Positions 32,366 to 42,514 are shown, counted from the first letter of the stretch. The stretch is DNA of 64,000 nucleotides from Pararhizobium_B sp963838155 (GCA_963838155.1 CAWIQE010000036.1:1-64000); one strand, 5' to 3'. Notes: generated from the letters alone by a model not told the origin. Numbers and translations are program-made.

Positions 32366-33262
32366 ATGGACACCCTGACCCGCATGCGTGCCTTCATCGA
32401 CGTGGTGGAGGCGGAAGGCTTCTCCGCCGCGGCGCGGAAGGTGGGGCGCTCCAAGGCGCTGCTGTCGAAATATGTGCGCGAACTCGAGGACGAGCTCGGC
32501 GCGCTCCTGCTCAACCGCACGACGCGCCAGCTGTCGCTGACCGAGGCCGGGCACACCTATTTCCGCACCGCCTCCGACATCCTCAAGGAAATCGACAATC
32601 TCGCCGACCTCGTCCGCGAGAACAGCGCCGACCTCAAGGGCCGGCTCCGGGTCTCCGCGCCGCGCACCTTCGTCGACGCCGAGATCGGACGCTCGCTCGT
32701 CGATTTCGGCGCCGCCCACCCGGACCTCGTGCTGGAGGTGCGCGCCGACGACCGGTTCGTCGACCTGGTGGAGGAGGGGCTCGACGCCGCCATCCGCATC
32801 ACCAGCCTCGAGGATTCCGGCCTGATCGCCCGCAAGCTCGGCCCGTTCCGGCTGGACGTCTGCGCCACGCCGGCCTTCGTCGAGGCGTTCGGGCCCTTCG
32901 CCCATCCCTCCGACCTTGCCCGGGTGCCCTGCATCGTCGACACGAACAGCCGCACGCTCAACAACTGGCGCTTCGAGGAAGCCGGCGACCGCAGCCGCTT
33001 CACCGTCAGCGTCACGAGCCGCATCGAGGTCAACAGCCCGATCGCCTCGATGCGCGCCGCCGCGGCGGGGCTCGGCGTGGCGCTGGTGCCGGATTTCGTC
33101 GCCCGCGAACGGATCGAAGCGGGCGAACTCGTTTCGATCCTCACCGACTTCACACCGACGGACCGGGGCATCTACGCCATCTACCCGCACCGGCGCTACC
33201 TGCCGGCCAAGGTGCGCGCCTTCGTCGACTACCTGTCCGACTGGTTCAAGAAGAACGCCTGA
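32366..33262 (+). CDS. LysR-family transcriptional regulator
   Basis: The 298-aa product has a winged helix-turn-helix (MDTLTRMRAFIDVVEAEGFSAAARKVGRSKALLSKYVRELEDELG, residues 1-45) and a substrate-binding domain beginning about residue 88 (GRLRVSAPRTFVDAEIG). It belongs to the large DsdC/PecT-like subgroup common in proteobacteria. It starts 4 bp after the amidase stop, so the two are co-transcribed and it may regulate amide utilisation. Confidence 0.92.
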   Translation: MDTLTRMRAFIDVVEAEGFSAAARKVGRSKALLSKYVRELEDELGALLLNRTTRQLSLTEAGHTYFRTASDILKEIDNLADLVRENSADLKGRLRVSAPRTFVDAEIGRSLVDFGAAHPDLVLEVRADDRFVDLVEEGLDAAIRITSLEDSGLIARKLGPFRLDVCATPAFVEAFGPFAHPSDLARVPCIVDTNSRTLNNWRFEEAGDRSRFTVSVTSRIEVNSPIASMRAAAAGLGVALVPDFVARERIEAGELVSILTDFTPTDRGIYAIYPHRRYLPAKVRAFVDYLSDWFKKNA

Positions 33263-33327
33263 CCCGGTTGCCCCGCCGGTTGCCCCGCCGGCCTGCGAAA
33301 AGGCGCCGCGCCGCTCTCCGCACGCGG

Positions 33328-33362
33328 AAAGGCCCCGGCGGGAAGCGCTCGCCGGGGCCTTT
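33328..33362. terminator. Bidirectional rho-independent terminator
   Basis: A 13-bp stem, AAAGGCCCCGGCG (33328-33340) with CGCCGGGGCCTTT (33350-33362), separates the convergent lysR and dctM genes. The arms give A- and T-rich flanks in either direction, followed by CTT on the plus strand. Confidence 0.85.
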
Positions 33363-33386
33363 CTTGGGGTTCGGCCGCGGCCGCCG

Positions 33387-35105
33387 CTACTTGATGACCG
33401 GCGGCTGGCTCAGGTCGAAATCCGGGGCCGGCGGTGTTCCGGGCGGGCCGGAGGGCAACTGGAGACCGCCGCCGGGCAGCGACAGGCCGCCCCCGCCGAG
33501 CGGCGGCAGCACGATCCGCTCGCTGGACGGTTTCGCCTCCATGTCCTTGTAGTGCGTCACCATTCTCGGGAAGGCGAGGCAGAGGCAGAACATGATCACC
33601 TGGATCGTCACGAACGGCACCGCGCCCCAGTAGATCTGCGAGGTCTTCACCGGCGCCAGCTTCTGCCCCGTCACCTTGTCGAGGTAGGGTTCGCGCGGGG
33701 CGACCGAGCGCAGGTAGAAGAGCGAGAAGCCGAAGGGCGGGTGCATGAAGCTCGTCTGCAGATTGATGCTGAGCAGCACGCCGAACCAGATGAGGTCGAT
33801 GCCGAGCTTCTCGGCGACGGGCGCCAGCAGCGGCACGATGATGAACGCCAGCTCGAAGAAGTCGAGGAAGAAGGCCAGCACGAAGACGAGCAGGTTGACG
33901 ACGATCAGGAAGCCGATCTCCCCGCCCGGCGCGGCGCTCAGGAGATGCTCGACCCAGATGTGGCCGTTGACGCCGTAGAAGGTCAGCGAGAAGACGCGCG
34001 CGCCGATGAGGATGAACATGACGAAGGCGGAGAGCCGGGTCGTCGACGCGAGCGCCTGGCTGACGATGTCGAGCGACAGCCGCCGCTTGGCCAGCGCCAG
34101 CACCAGCGCGCCGACCGCGCCCATCGCCCCGCCCTCGGTCGGCGTCGCGATGCCGAGGAAGATGGTGCCGAGCACCAGGAAGATGAGTGCCAGCGGCGGG
34201 ATCAGCACGATGATGACCTGCTGCGTCAGCCGGGACAGGATCTTGAGATCGAACCGGGCGTTGGCGAGCGCCACGGCATAGCCGACGAGCACGCCCGTCG
34301 TGACGCCCCAGATGCCGGCGTTGCCGCTGCCCTGCGCGTCGTAATAGGCCGTCGCGCCGTAGGAGATGGCGGCGATGACGACGATCATCGCGAACAGGGA
34401 GACGATCCCGGAGCCGAGCGTGCGGGACTCCGCCGGCAGCGCCGGGGCCGATTTCGGGAAGAAGATGGTGAGCAGCGTGATGTAGCCGAGGTAGAGCCCG
34501 GTCAGGATCAGGCCCGGAATGAGCGCACCCTCGTACATGTCGCCGACGGAACGGCCGAGCTGGTCGGCCATGACGATCAGCACGAGCGAGGGCGGGATGA
34601 TCTGCGCCAGAGTGCCGGACGCCGCGATGATGCCCGTCGCCACGCGCCGGTCGTAGCCGTAGCGCAGCATGATCGGCAGCGAGATCAGCCCCATGGAGAT
34701 GACCGAGGCGGCGACGACGCCGGTGGTGGCCGCCAGGATGGCGCCGACGAGCACGACCGCGTAGCCGATGCCGCCGCGTACCGGCCCGAAGAGCTGCCCG
34801 ACCGTCTCCAGCAGGTCCTCCGCCATCCCCGAGCGTTCGAGAATGACCCCCATGAAGGTGAAGAACGGAATGGCGAGCAGGGTCTCGTTGGAGAGGATGC
34901 CCCACAGCCGCTCGGGGATCGCGCCGAGCAGCGGCCAGAAGAGCGTGATCGTGTGATGCGAGAAGGGCGCCAGCTCGACGCCGACGAAGAAGAAGAGCAG
35001 CCCGTTGGCCGCGAGCGCAAAGGCGACCGGATAGCCGAGGAGGAGGAAGATCACCAGGGATCCGAACATGATCGGCGCCATGTTCTGGGCGATGAATTCA
35101 GCCAT
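33387..35105 (-). CDS. TRAP transporter large permease (DctM)
   Basis: The 572-aa product has about fourteen membrane segments typical of DctM (LVIFLLLGYPVAFALAANGLLFF, GGIGYAVVLVGAILAATTGVVAASVISMGLISLPIML, GTLAQIIPPSLVLIVMADQLG, ATPTEGGAMGAVGALVLAL). A Pro/Gly-rich C-terminal tail (GGGGLSLPGGGLQLPSGPPGTPP) is longer than usual. With DctQ and a periplasmic binding protein it imports an organic acid with sodium ions. It overlaps dctQ by 8 bp. Confidence 0.94.
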   Translation of the reverse strand: MAEFIAQNMAPIMFGSLVIFLLLGYPVAFALAANGLLFFFVGVELAPFSHHTITLFWPLLGAIPERLWGILSNETLLAIPFFTFMGVILERSGMAEDLLETVGQLFGPVRGGIGYAVVLVGAILAATTGVVAASVISMGLISLPIMLRYGYDRRVATGIIAASGTLAQIIPPSLVLIVMADQLGRSVGDMYEGALIPGLILTGLYLGYITLLTIFFPKSAPALPAESRTLGSGIVSLFAMIVVIAAISYGATAYYDAQGSGNAGIWGVTTGVLVGYAVALANARFDLKILSRLTQQVIIVLIPPLALIFLVLGTIFLGIATPTEGGAMGAVGALVLALAKRRLSLDIVSQALASTTRLSAFVMFILIGARVFSLTFYGVNGHIWVEHLLSAAPGGEIGFLIVVNLLVFVLAFFLDFFELAFIIVPLLAPVAEKLGIDLIWFGVLLSINLQTSFMHPPFGFSLFYLRSVAPREPYLDKVTGQKLAPVKTSQIYWGAVPFVTIQVIMFCLCLAFPRMVTHYKDMEAKPSSERIVLPPLGGGGLSLPGGGLQLPSGPPGTPPAPDFDLSQPPVIK

Positions 35106-35679
35106 TGACCACGTCCTCCGCATGCTCGTCGGCTTCGTCGACGGAATGGCTGCTCTTGAAGGCGTAGGGGTCGTCGATCAGGCCGCGCATGATGGCGATC
35201 CGCTTGATGATTTCGGAAAACGCCTGCGCGGTCAGCTGGATGAACCCGACGAGCATCAGCGCCTTGGCCGGCCACAGGATAAGGCCGCCCGCATTCGGCG
35301 ACAGCTCGCCGCTCGTGAAGGAGCGCAGGACGTAGGGGCCGAGCAGCCAGAGCATCAGCAGGCAGAAGGGCAGGAGGAAGAAGACGTGCCCGAACAGGTC
35401 GATGAGGTCCTGCGTGCGCTTCGAGCGGCTGCCGAACCAGATGTCGATGCGGATGTGCTCGTTCTTCTGAAGCGTGTTGGCCGAGGCCATCAGGAAGACG
35501 GCGGCGAACAGGTACCACTGCAGTTCCAGCCAGGCGTTCGAGGACATGTCGAAGACCTTGCGAACGGTCGCGTTCACCGCGCTGACCAGGATCGCGGCCA
35601 GCACCAGCCAGGACACGTATTTGGCTATGAACTCGTTGATCCGGTCGATCAGCCGGCTCAGTGCGAGCAGGAACGTCAT
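35098..35679 (-). CDS. TRAP transporter small permease (DctQ)
   Basis: The 193-aa product has four membrane segments (YVSWLVLAAILVSAVNATVRKVF, LQWYLFAAVFLMASANTL, FFLLPFCLLMLWLL, ALMLVGFIQLTAQAFSEI) and the DctQ hallmark NEHIRIDIW. The ATG at 35677-35679 has GGGAGGG about 11 nt upstream. It forms the accessory membrane subunit with DctM, with which it overlaps. The binding-protein gene is not adjacent but 830 bp further upstream. Confidence 0.92.
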   Translation of the reverse strand: MTFLLALSRLIDRINEFIAKYVSWLVLAAILVSAVNATVRKVFDMSSNAWLELQWYLFAAVFLMASANTLQKNEHIRIDIWFGSRSKRTQDLIDLFGHVFFLLPFCLLMLWLLGPYVLRSFTSGELSPNAGGLILWPAKALMLVGFIQLTAQAFSEIIKRIAIMRGLIDDPYAFKSSHSVDEADEHAEDVVNG

Positions 35680-36005
35680 CTCGATATGCCCTCCCTCGAC
35701 GCGCGAAACGCTTGTGCAGCTTTTCCCCGGAGGTTGTCTTCGCGCCAATCCGAATTTATTCGTGAAACGTCATTATCAACAAATTACGCAATTGCAACGC
35801 GAGCCGGCCCCTTCGGGACGATCCGCGAAGCCCGCCGCGCGCAACCCGCCGACGCCGCCCGGACACCAGGCCCCCGGCCGCACGGCCCGACGGCATTCCG
35901 GCCGGCCGGTCGCATCGGACCGGGCCGACGAACCGCGGCGTAGCGGCGACATCTCCGCATCCGTCCCCGGCATCGTACTCCACCCCGAAGCCGCCGTCAG
36001 TTCCG

Positions 36006-36062
36006 GGTTCGCATGACACCCCGGTTCGAATGACGCCCCGGTACGAATGACGCCCCGGGACC
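36006..36062. repeat. Short tandem repeat, unit about 17 bp
   Basis: Three successive copies of a TTCGAATGACGCCCCGG-like unit (the first with CATGACACCCCGG, the third with TACGAATGACGCCCCGG). Confidence 0.7.
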
Positions 36063-36235
36063 GCATCGCGCCGGCCAACGTTTCGCCACCGCGACGGCCG
36101 CGCGCACTGCCGGAGCGCCGGGGCCGAGCCGTCCCGTCTCGAGACGCCTGCAGCCGCCGCCGCCGGGCCTGGCCCGCGCCGCCCGCCCGTGTAGCGCCCA
36201 CCCGAAGGCAGCCCCGAGGCCAGCGTCACGGTCCC

Positions 36236-36340
36236 GGAAATTGCGCACGCCCCGGAAGCAGCATCACGCCCCGAAAGAGCATCACGCCCCCGAAACCGCA
36301 CCACGTCCCCGAAACCGCATCACGCCCCGGAAACCCAATC
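36236..36340. repeat. Degenerate tandem repeat, unit about 18 bp
   Basis: Five to six copies of GCATCACGCCCCGGAAAC-like units, with drift to CACGTCCCCGAAACC and CACGCCCCCGAAACC. It shares the ACGCCCCGG core with the array at 36006-36062. Confidence 0.7.
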
Positions 36341-36507
36341 GGCCTCCGGCGCCGCATCGGCCTCCGAAGCACCATCGCTCCGTCAAACCGCCGCTCCAGA
36401 AGCCGCTGCACACGAACCGCGCAGGCCAGGGCTCGCATGACCCGCGCCGTCCGTCATCCGTGCCCGGCCGGGAAATGCCCGGCCGGGGTTGTCGTCCGCC
36501 GTCGGCT

Positions 36508-37626
<1,119 letters not shown>

Positions 37627-37904
37627 CTAGTCCTCCCAGAAAACATGCCATCCCTCCGGCTCCCGATTCGAGGGGCAGCCGACGTGGCACCGGCCGGACA
37701 TAACCATGATCCCGAGAGGCTTTCAACAGAGTAGGGCCCAAAAATGCGTGCATTAAGCAAATTTTTTTCAACTATTACGAGCGCTTATCGAACAGGTCCG
37801 GAACGCCGCGCCGCCGCCGTCGCGGCCGGCCGCGCGAAGCGGCGCGGCGGGCGCTTGAAATCCGCCGGAGGTCGCGTAAATCTGGGCCATCACAGGAGCC
37901 GCCC

Positions 37905-38675
37905 ATGACCCCCTCGATCGTCGCCATCCCCGCAGATATCCGCCGGTTCGACGGCTATGTCTGGCACGCCGCGCCCGCCCAGTACGTGGAGGCCGCAATC
38001 GAGGGTTCCGGCGCGCTGCCGTTGCTCGTGCCCGCCCTCGAGGGCGTCGCAGAAGTGGATGCGGTCCTCGACCGGGTCGACGGCGTGCTGATCAGCGGCT
38101 CGCGGACCAACGTCCACCCCTCGCTCTACGGCGCGGAGGAGACCGAGGCGCACGGGCCCTTCGACCCCGCCCGGGACGCGACGAGCCTCGAACTGATCCG
38201 CCGCGCCGTCGCCCGCGGCGTTCCGCTGCTCGCCATCTGCCGCGGCATCCAGGAGTTGAACGTCGCCCTCGGCGGCTCGCTCGACGCCGAGATCCAGGAC
38301 CTGCCCGGCCGCTTCGATCACCGCAAGCCGGCGAGCGAGGACACCGACGTCTCCTTCGCGATCCGCCACGGCGTCCACGTCGTCGAGGGCTCCTGCCTCG
38401 CAGCCATCGTCGGCGCCGGCGAAGTGCCGGTGAACTCGCTTCACCGGCAGGCGATCTCGCGTCTCGCCCCGCGCCTGAAGGTCGAGGCGACGGCCGACGA
38501 CGGCACCATCGAGGCCGTCTCCGTCAGCGACGCCACGGCATTCGCCCTCGGCGTCCAGTGGCATCCCGAATACTGGGTCCGGAACGACGGCCCGTCCGCC
38601 GCCATCTTCCGCGCCTTCGGCGAAGCGACCCGCGCCTACGCCCGCACCCGCCGCCTGCCGGCGGCGGCGGAATAG
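37905..38675 (+). CDS. Class I glutamine-amidotransferase-like hydrolase (PuuD-like)
   Basis: The 256-aa product resembles gamma-glutamyl-gamma-aminobutyrate hydrolases. The nucleophile cysteine lies in LLAICRGIQELNVALGG and the His-Glu pair in LGVQWHPEYW. Together these make the Cys-His-Glu triad. It would cleave gamma-glutamyl amides in polyamine or related catabolism. It is divergent from dctP and convergent with the metalloprotease-like gene. No other puu genes are adjacent. Confidence 0.88.
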   Translation: MTPSIVAIPADIRRFDGYVWHAAPAQYVEAAIEGSGALPLLVPALEGVAEVDAVLDRVDGVLISGSRTNVHPSLYGAEETEAHGPFDPARDATSLELIRRAVARGVPLLAICRGIQELNVALGGSLDAEIQDLPGRFDHRKPASEDTDVSFAIRHGVHVVEGSCLAAIVGAGEVPVNSLHRQAISRLAPRLKVEATADDGTIEAVSVSDATAFALGVQWHPEYWVRNDGPSAAIFRAFGEATRAYARTRRLPAAAE

Positions 38676-38727
38676 CGCGGCAGCAAGCGATGCGTTCCGG
38701 ACGCGGATCGGCGCCCCGGTCGTCCCG

Positions 38728-39942
38728 TCAGTCGTTGGCCGCCGCGCTGTCCTTCGATCGGAGGATCTTCATGGCTTCCCTGTAGTTTTTCTCGGTGAGG
38801 ACGGGATTCTCGGGCTTGGTTTTGACCAGGCAACAGAATCTCAAGTACTCTTTCGAGCCGTATTTGTCCTTGAGGGCTTTGTTGAGCTTTTCGACCCCTT
38901 CATAGCCGGTGAAATAAGCCTCCTTGATCAGGTTCTCGCCGTCCGGAAGCTGCCGGGCCACTTCGCGCACCACGCTCACTTCGCTGTTGTAGCCGTTCGT
39001 CAGCTCGTGGAATTTCTCCTTCAGCCGTGACTTGGGGCCATGGGACTGCCCGTCGTCTGCCGCGTCGAGTTTCGGCTGTATCTCGTCGCGATAGAAGCTG
39101 CGCGCCAGGTACTCCGTCACGCCCTCGTCGATGGCTGTCCCGAAGACACGCAGGAAGTGTCTGGCGCTGTAGGCATGATGTGCCTCGTGGACCAACGTGT
39201 TGTAGGCGAGGAAGTTGGTGAAGACGTGAACCTCTTTGCTGCCTGGCTCGAACCAGCCAGCGCGGAATTCGGTGAAGACGTGATTGCTGCCTGGCTCGAA
39301 CCCGCCTGAAGCAGGGGCTTTCAATGTAAGAAACTGTTTGAAGAAATCCGCCGCTTTCTCGAATCGAACATTCCCGGCGCACGGTTCCTTGCCCGCGACG
39401 AGATCCCCGTAGCGCTCATGCATCGCCTCGTCGATCCTCGCCGGGGAGACCTCGTGCAGGCCGGTCTTCACGAAGGCCTCGATCTCCTCGCCGTCGAACA
39501 CGTCCTTGAACAGATCTACGGTGAGTTTGCCGCTGTTGAGGGCCGCGGCGACGCGATGTCGCTTGTTTTCGACCGGAGCGCTCGTGCCGGCCGCCGAATT
39601 GAAAAACTCCAGGAACTTCGACGCGCTCTTGTCGTAGATGTCCTTCGATTTATCGCGACCGAAGCGGGTGCCGACCTGATTGGCGATCTTGTCCTTCCGC
39701 GTGGCCACGCGCCACTTGCCCTTCTTGAAGATCACCGCGCGGTCGTTGTCCGCCGACGAAATGCGCGCGTAGCGGCGAAGGGACACCTGCGGTTGCTTGC
39801 CGGGGTCGGAGGCAACGGAGGCGCCCAGGTTCCAGTGGCGCGGTCTGAGAAAATTGCCGCGCTTTTGGATGTGGGCGGGTCGTCCGCGGTGAACCTCGAT
39901 CGCGGTTCTTGCTCCGGCTAAAAGCCTGGCTCCCTTCGGCAT
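38728..39942 (-). CDS. Putative secreted zincin metalloprotease (effector candidate)
   Basis: The 404-aa product contains the zinc motif HEAHH (H252, E253, H256) followed after about 20 residues by IDEGVTEYLARSF, whose E273/E277 could supply the third ligand, as in gluzincin-like toxin proteases. The N-terminal 100 residues are Arg/Lys/Gln-rich and lack a Sec signal. A 14-residue segment is tandemly duplicated with period 16 (FEPGSNHVFTEF at 215-226, FEPGSKEVHVFTNF at 231-244). ATG at 39940-39942 follows AAAGGAA, the same leader style as the effector-like genes at 8864 and 10773. Zincin fold is likely; effector status is inference. Confidence 0.62.
   Translation of the reverse strand: MPKGARLLAGARTAIEVHRGRPAHIQKRGNFLRPRHWNLGASVASDPGKQPQVSLRRYARISSADNDRAVIFKKGKWRVATRKDKIANQVGTRFGRDKSKDIYDKSASKFLEFFNSAAGTSAPVENKRHRVAAALNSGKLTVDLFKDVFDGEEIEAFVKTGLHEVSPARIDEAMHERYGDLVAGKEPCAGNVRFEKAADFFKQFLTLKAPASGGFEPGSNHVFTEFRAGWFEPGSKEVHVFTNFLAYNTLVHEAHHAYSARHFLRVFGTAIDEGVTEYLARSFYRDEIQPKLDAADDGQSHGPKSRLKEKFHELTNGYNSEVSVVREVARQLPDGENLIKEAYFTGYEGVEKLNKALKDKYGSKEYLRFCCLVKTKPENPVLTEKNYREAMKILRSKDSAAAND
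39211..39300 (-). repeat. Intragenic tandem duplication in the metalloprotease gene
   Basis: Two neighbouring copies of a roughly 45-bp segment (plus-strand core GCTGCCTGGCTCGAACC, preceded in each copy by GTGAAGACGTG). They encode FEPGSNHVFTEF and FEPGSKEVHVFTNF just upstream of the zinc motif. High DNA identity indicates a recent duplication. Confidence 0.75.
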
Positions 39943-39982
39943 TTGAAATTCCTTTATTGAAAATCCGCATCGGGCGTCCAGC

Positions 39983-40354
39983 TTAAGGCATCGGCGCCGC
40001 AGCTCCTGTCGCGAACATGACAGCACCGTCGATTTCGGGGGCGGGATCGCGCGGCGCCCTCTCGGGGCGGCGGCTTCCGGACGACCGCGAGAGGGGAAGC
40101 GGCGAAAGGAGCGCCTCCGGCACGCCCGGCTCGTCCGGGAAGACGTCGAGGCCGGCCGCCGCGACGGTGCCGTCCTTCGATTTGAGTATCGCCACCGCTT
40201 TTCCGTACCTTTTCCCGTCAAGGTTGACGAGCGCTTCCGTTCCTTCGCGGATCGCTCCAAGCGGCGGGGGCGGTTTTCGGATGTCGGGGAAGCTGCCGGC
40301 CCTTGGGAGAGGACGGGCCGGCGAGGGCGCGGCCCCGGCGGGGCGCGCGGGCAT
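39983..40354 (-). pseudogene. Chimeric remnant containing a copied fragment of the neighbouring dehydrogenase gene
   Basis: A 123-codon frame between the metalloprotease-like gene and the 2-hydroxyacid dehydrogenase gene. Its middle (KDGTVAAAGLDVFPDEPGVPEALLS) repeats, in the same frame, residues of the neighbour's catalytic region. At DNA level 40102-40178 matches 40521-40597 at 74 of 77 positions. The upstream part (FPDIRKPPPPLGAIREGTEALVNLDGKRYGKAVAILKS) is unrelated to the dehydrogenase, and the ribosome-binding site is poor. It is probably a recombination scar from insertion of the effector-like gene, though a small expressed protein cannot be excluded. Confidence 0.5.
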
Positions 40355-40365
40355 GCGCGTCGGCG

Positions 40366-41343
40366 CTATTTCCGGGTCAGCTCCAGGCTCTCGCGAACCG
40401 GCGTCAGCGCATGGCCGTCGCGGAACCAGGAGGCGAGATTGTCGACGAGCAGGTTCGCCATGGCGATCCGGGTGTGTTCGGACGCCGAGGCGACATGCGG
40501 CAGGAGGCAGGCGTTCGGCAGCGAAAGGAGCGCCTCCGGCACGTTCGGCTCGTCCGGGAAGACGTCGAGGCCGGCCGCCGCGATGGTGCCGTCCTTCAGC
40601 GCCCGGGCGAGCGCGTCGCAATCGACGGTGGAGCCGCGGCCGACGTTGATCACCACGCCCTCGGGACCGAGCGCGGCCAGCACGGCGCCGTCGACGGCAT
40701 TTTCCGTCGCCGCGCCGCCCGGCACGATGACGACCAGCGTGTCGACGCGCTCGGCGAGCTCCTTCAGCGACGCCGCATAGGGGTAGGGCACGTCGTCCCG
40801 CCGGTTGCGCGAATGATAGGCGACTTCCACGCCGAAACCCTCCAGCCGGCGCGCGATGGCCATGCCGATCCGCCCGAGTCCGTAGATGCCGACCTTGCGG
40901 TCCCTGAGCGTGAGCTTCGTCAGCGGGTAGGGGCCTTCCTTCGCCCACCGGCCTTCCCTCAGGTGCGCTTCGGCGCGGGGCAGCTCGCGCAGGGTATTGA
41001 GCAGGAGGCCGATCGCCGTGTCGGCCACCTCGTCGGACAGCACGTCCGGCGTGTTGGTGACGACGATGCCGCGCCGCGCCGCGTGGGCCGCGTCGATCGC
41101 ATCGTAGCCGACGCCGAAATTGGAGACGATCTCGAGCTTCGGCAGGGCGTCGATGAAGTCGGCCGCGATCGCCGTGGATGAGGCGACGCCGCGCACCGTG
41201 CCGGCGAGCTCGGGCGTCACCAGCGCCGGGTCCGACCGGTCGATCGATACGGCATCGAACTCGGCTTCGACGCGCTTGCGCGCTTGGGGATGGATCTTTC
41301 CGGGAATGAGAATCCGGGGCTTCTGGCTGGTGCTCACGGTCAT
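40366..41343 (-). CDS. D-isomer-specific 2-hydroxyacid dehydrogenase (GhrB/hydroxypyruvate reductase-like)
   Basis: The 325-aa product has the NAD(P)-binding motif VGIYGLGRIGMAIARRL (about residue 145) and the catalytic Arg-Glu-His set: R in INVGRGSTVD, E in FPDEPNVPE and H in CLLPHVASASEHT. It reduces a 2-keto acid such as glyoxylate or hydroxypyruvate, or oxidises the D-hydroxy acid. A LacI-type regulator is encoded 71 bp upstream on the same strand. A 77-bp piece of this gene is copied downstream at 40102-40178. Confidence 0.93.
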   Translation of the reverse strand: MTVSTSQKPRILIPGKIHPQARKRVEAEFDAVSIDRSDPALVTPELAGTVRGVASSTAIAADFIDALPKLEIVSNFGVGYDAIDAAHAARRGIVVTNTPDVLSDEVADTAIGLLLNTLRELPRAEAHLREGRWAKEGPYPLTKLTLRDRKVGIYGLGRIGMAIARRLEGFGVEVAYHSRNRRDDVPYPYAASLKELAERVDTLVVIVPGGAATENAVDGAVLAALGPEGVVINVGRGSTVDCDALARALKDGTIAAAGLDVFPDEPNVPEALLSLPNACLLPHVASASEHTRIAMANLLVDNLASWFRDGHALTPVRESLELTRK

Positions 41344-41414
41344 TGTCCTCGCTTTCGCGCTTCTTGCGGGCGTTTCGGTTCGTGCCAGGGGAAGCCGGCT
41401 CCGGCTCCCCGGGA

Positions 41415-42431
41415 TCAGGCGCGGTGCGGCCCCGTCGACTGGCGGATGCGCATCTCCGGCTTGACCAGGTGCAGGCCGTTTGGTTCGGACGAACCGTTCA
41501 ATTTGTCAAGGAGCGCGCGCGCCGCGGCACGGCCGACGTCGGCCTGTCCGTTCCACACCGTCGTCAGCGAGGGGGTGGCGATGGAGGCCTCCTCCAGGTC
41601 GTCGTAGCCGGTCACGGAGATGTCCCGGCCGGGCACCAGCCCGGCGCGGGCGATGCCGTTCATCAGGCCGATCGCCACGAGATCGTTCCAGCAGACCGCC
41701 GCCGTCGGCTTCTGTGGCATCGAGAGGAAGTTGACGGCGGCCTCGAAGCCGCCCTGCTTGGTGCGCGGGCCGGGGATCCGGAGGTCGGGATCGACCTGCA
41801 TGCCCGCCTTCCTGAGCGCCTCCACGTAGCCGCGATAGCGGTCGCGGCCGGTGGAGGTCTGGTCCGTTCCGCCGACCATCGCGATGGCGGTGTGGCCGAG
41901 GCCGATCAGATGGTTGGTGGCGAGCGCGATGCCGTGGGCGTCGTCGCCGCGGAAGGTCGGGACGTCGACGTGGTCGACGGCGCGCGCCACGAGGATCGCC
42001 GGCATGCCGTTCTCCTCGGCGAGCCGGATGTCCTCCGCCGGGGTGCCGATCGCCGGCGACATGATCACGCCGTCGCCGCCGAGCTGCAGCAGCGTCTCGA
42101 TGAAGTTGCGCTGCTTCTCCACCGAATCGTAGTGGTTCGACAGGATGAAGGTCTGACGGTTGCGGTCGAGCTCGCTTTCGATGGCGCGCAGGATCTCGGC
42201 GTAGAAGGGGTTCATGATGTCGTTCACGACGACCCCGATGATGCCGGACCGCGACGTCCTGAGGCTCGCCGCGCGGCGGTTGTAGATGTAGCCGAGCGCG
42301 CGCGCCTTCTCCTTGATCTTCTCCCGCGTCGCGTCGGCCACCAGCGGGCTGTCGCGCAGGGCGAGCGACACCGTGGCCGTTGAGACGCCGAGCGTCTCGG
42401 CGATGGTCGACAGCTTTATCTTCTGCGCCAC
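41415..42431 (-). CDS. LacI-family transcriptional regulator
   Basis: The 338-aa product begins with the LacI helix-turn-helix (KLSTIAETLGVSTATVSLALRDSPLVADATREKIKEKARALGY, residues 4-46), then a hinge and a periplasmic-binding-protein-like sugar domain (GIIGVVVNDIMNPFYAEILRAIESEL, GVIMSPAIGTPAEDIRLAEENGMPAILVARAVDHVDVPTFRGDD). Upstream (42480-42495) the AT-rich TTTAATTAAA palindrome may be its own operator. It probably controls the downstream dehydrogenase gene. Confidence 0.93.
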   Translation of the reverse strand: MAQKIKLSTIAETLGVSTATVSLALRDSPLVADATREKIKEKARALGYIYNRRAASLRTSRSGIIGVVVNDIMNPFYAEILRAIESELDRNRQTFILSNHYDSVEKQRNFIETLLQLGGDGVIMSPAIGTPAEDIRLAEENGMPAILVARAVDHVDVPTFRGDDAHGIALATNHLIGLGHTAIAMVGGTDQTSTGRDRYRGYVEALRKAGMQVDPDLRIPGPRTKQGGFEAAVNFLSMPQKPTAAVCWNDLVAIGLMNGIARAGLVPGRDISVTGYDDLEEASIATPSLTTVWNGQADVGRAAARALLDKLNGSSEPNGLHLVKPEMRIRQSTGPHRA

Positions 42432-42514
42432 GTAACCCTCTGGTCCTCCGCCGTTTCGGCGTTCCCCCGATCGGCTTAAAGTCTTTAATTAAACATTTGA
42501 AAGCGCGCTTGCAA

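Larger units (their letters stand above)
35680..36507. other. 830-bp gap splitting the TRAP operon
   Basis: No convincing gene. The first part (to about 36000) is unremarkable GC-rich DNA; the middle and right carry degenerate short tandem repeats at 36006-36062 and 36236-36340. Frames are open on both strands but their products are low-complexity. It separates dctP from dctQM, which are usually contiguous, so it may be an insertion. Confidence 0.6.

Noticed and set aside
35756..36304. Gene in the gap between dctQ and dctP
   Set aside because: Frames on both strands are low-complexity Arg/Gly-rich and cross short tandem repeats; no ribosome-binding site.
41360..41412. GC-rich hairpin between lacI and the dehydrogenase gene as a terminator
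   Set aside because: The AGCCGG/CCGGCT arms are separated by only two bases and no T-run follows, so support is too weak.
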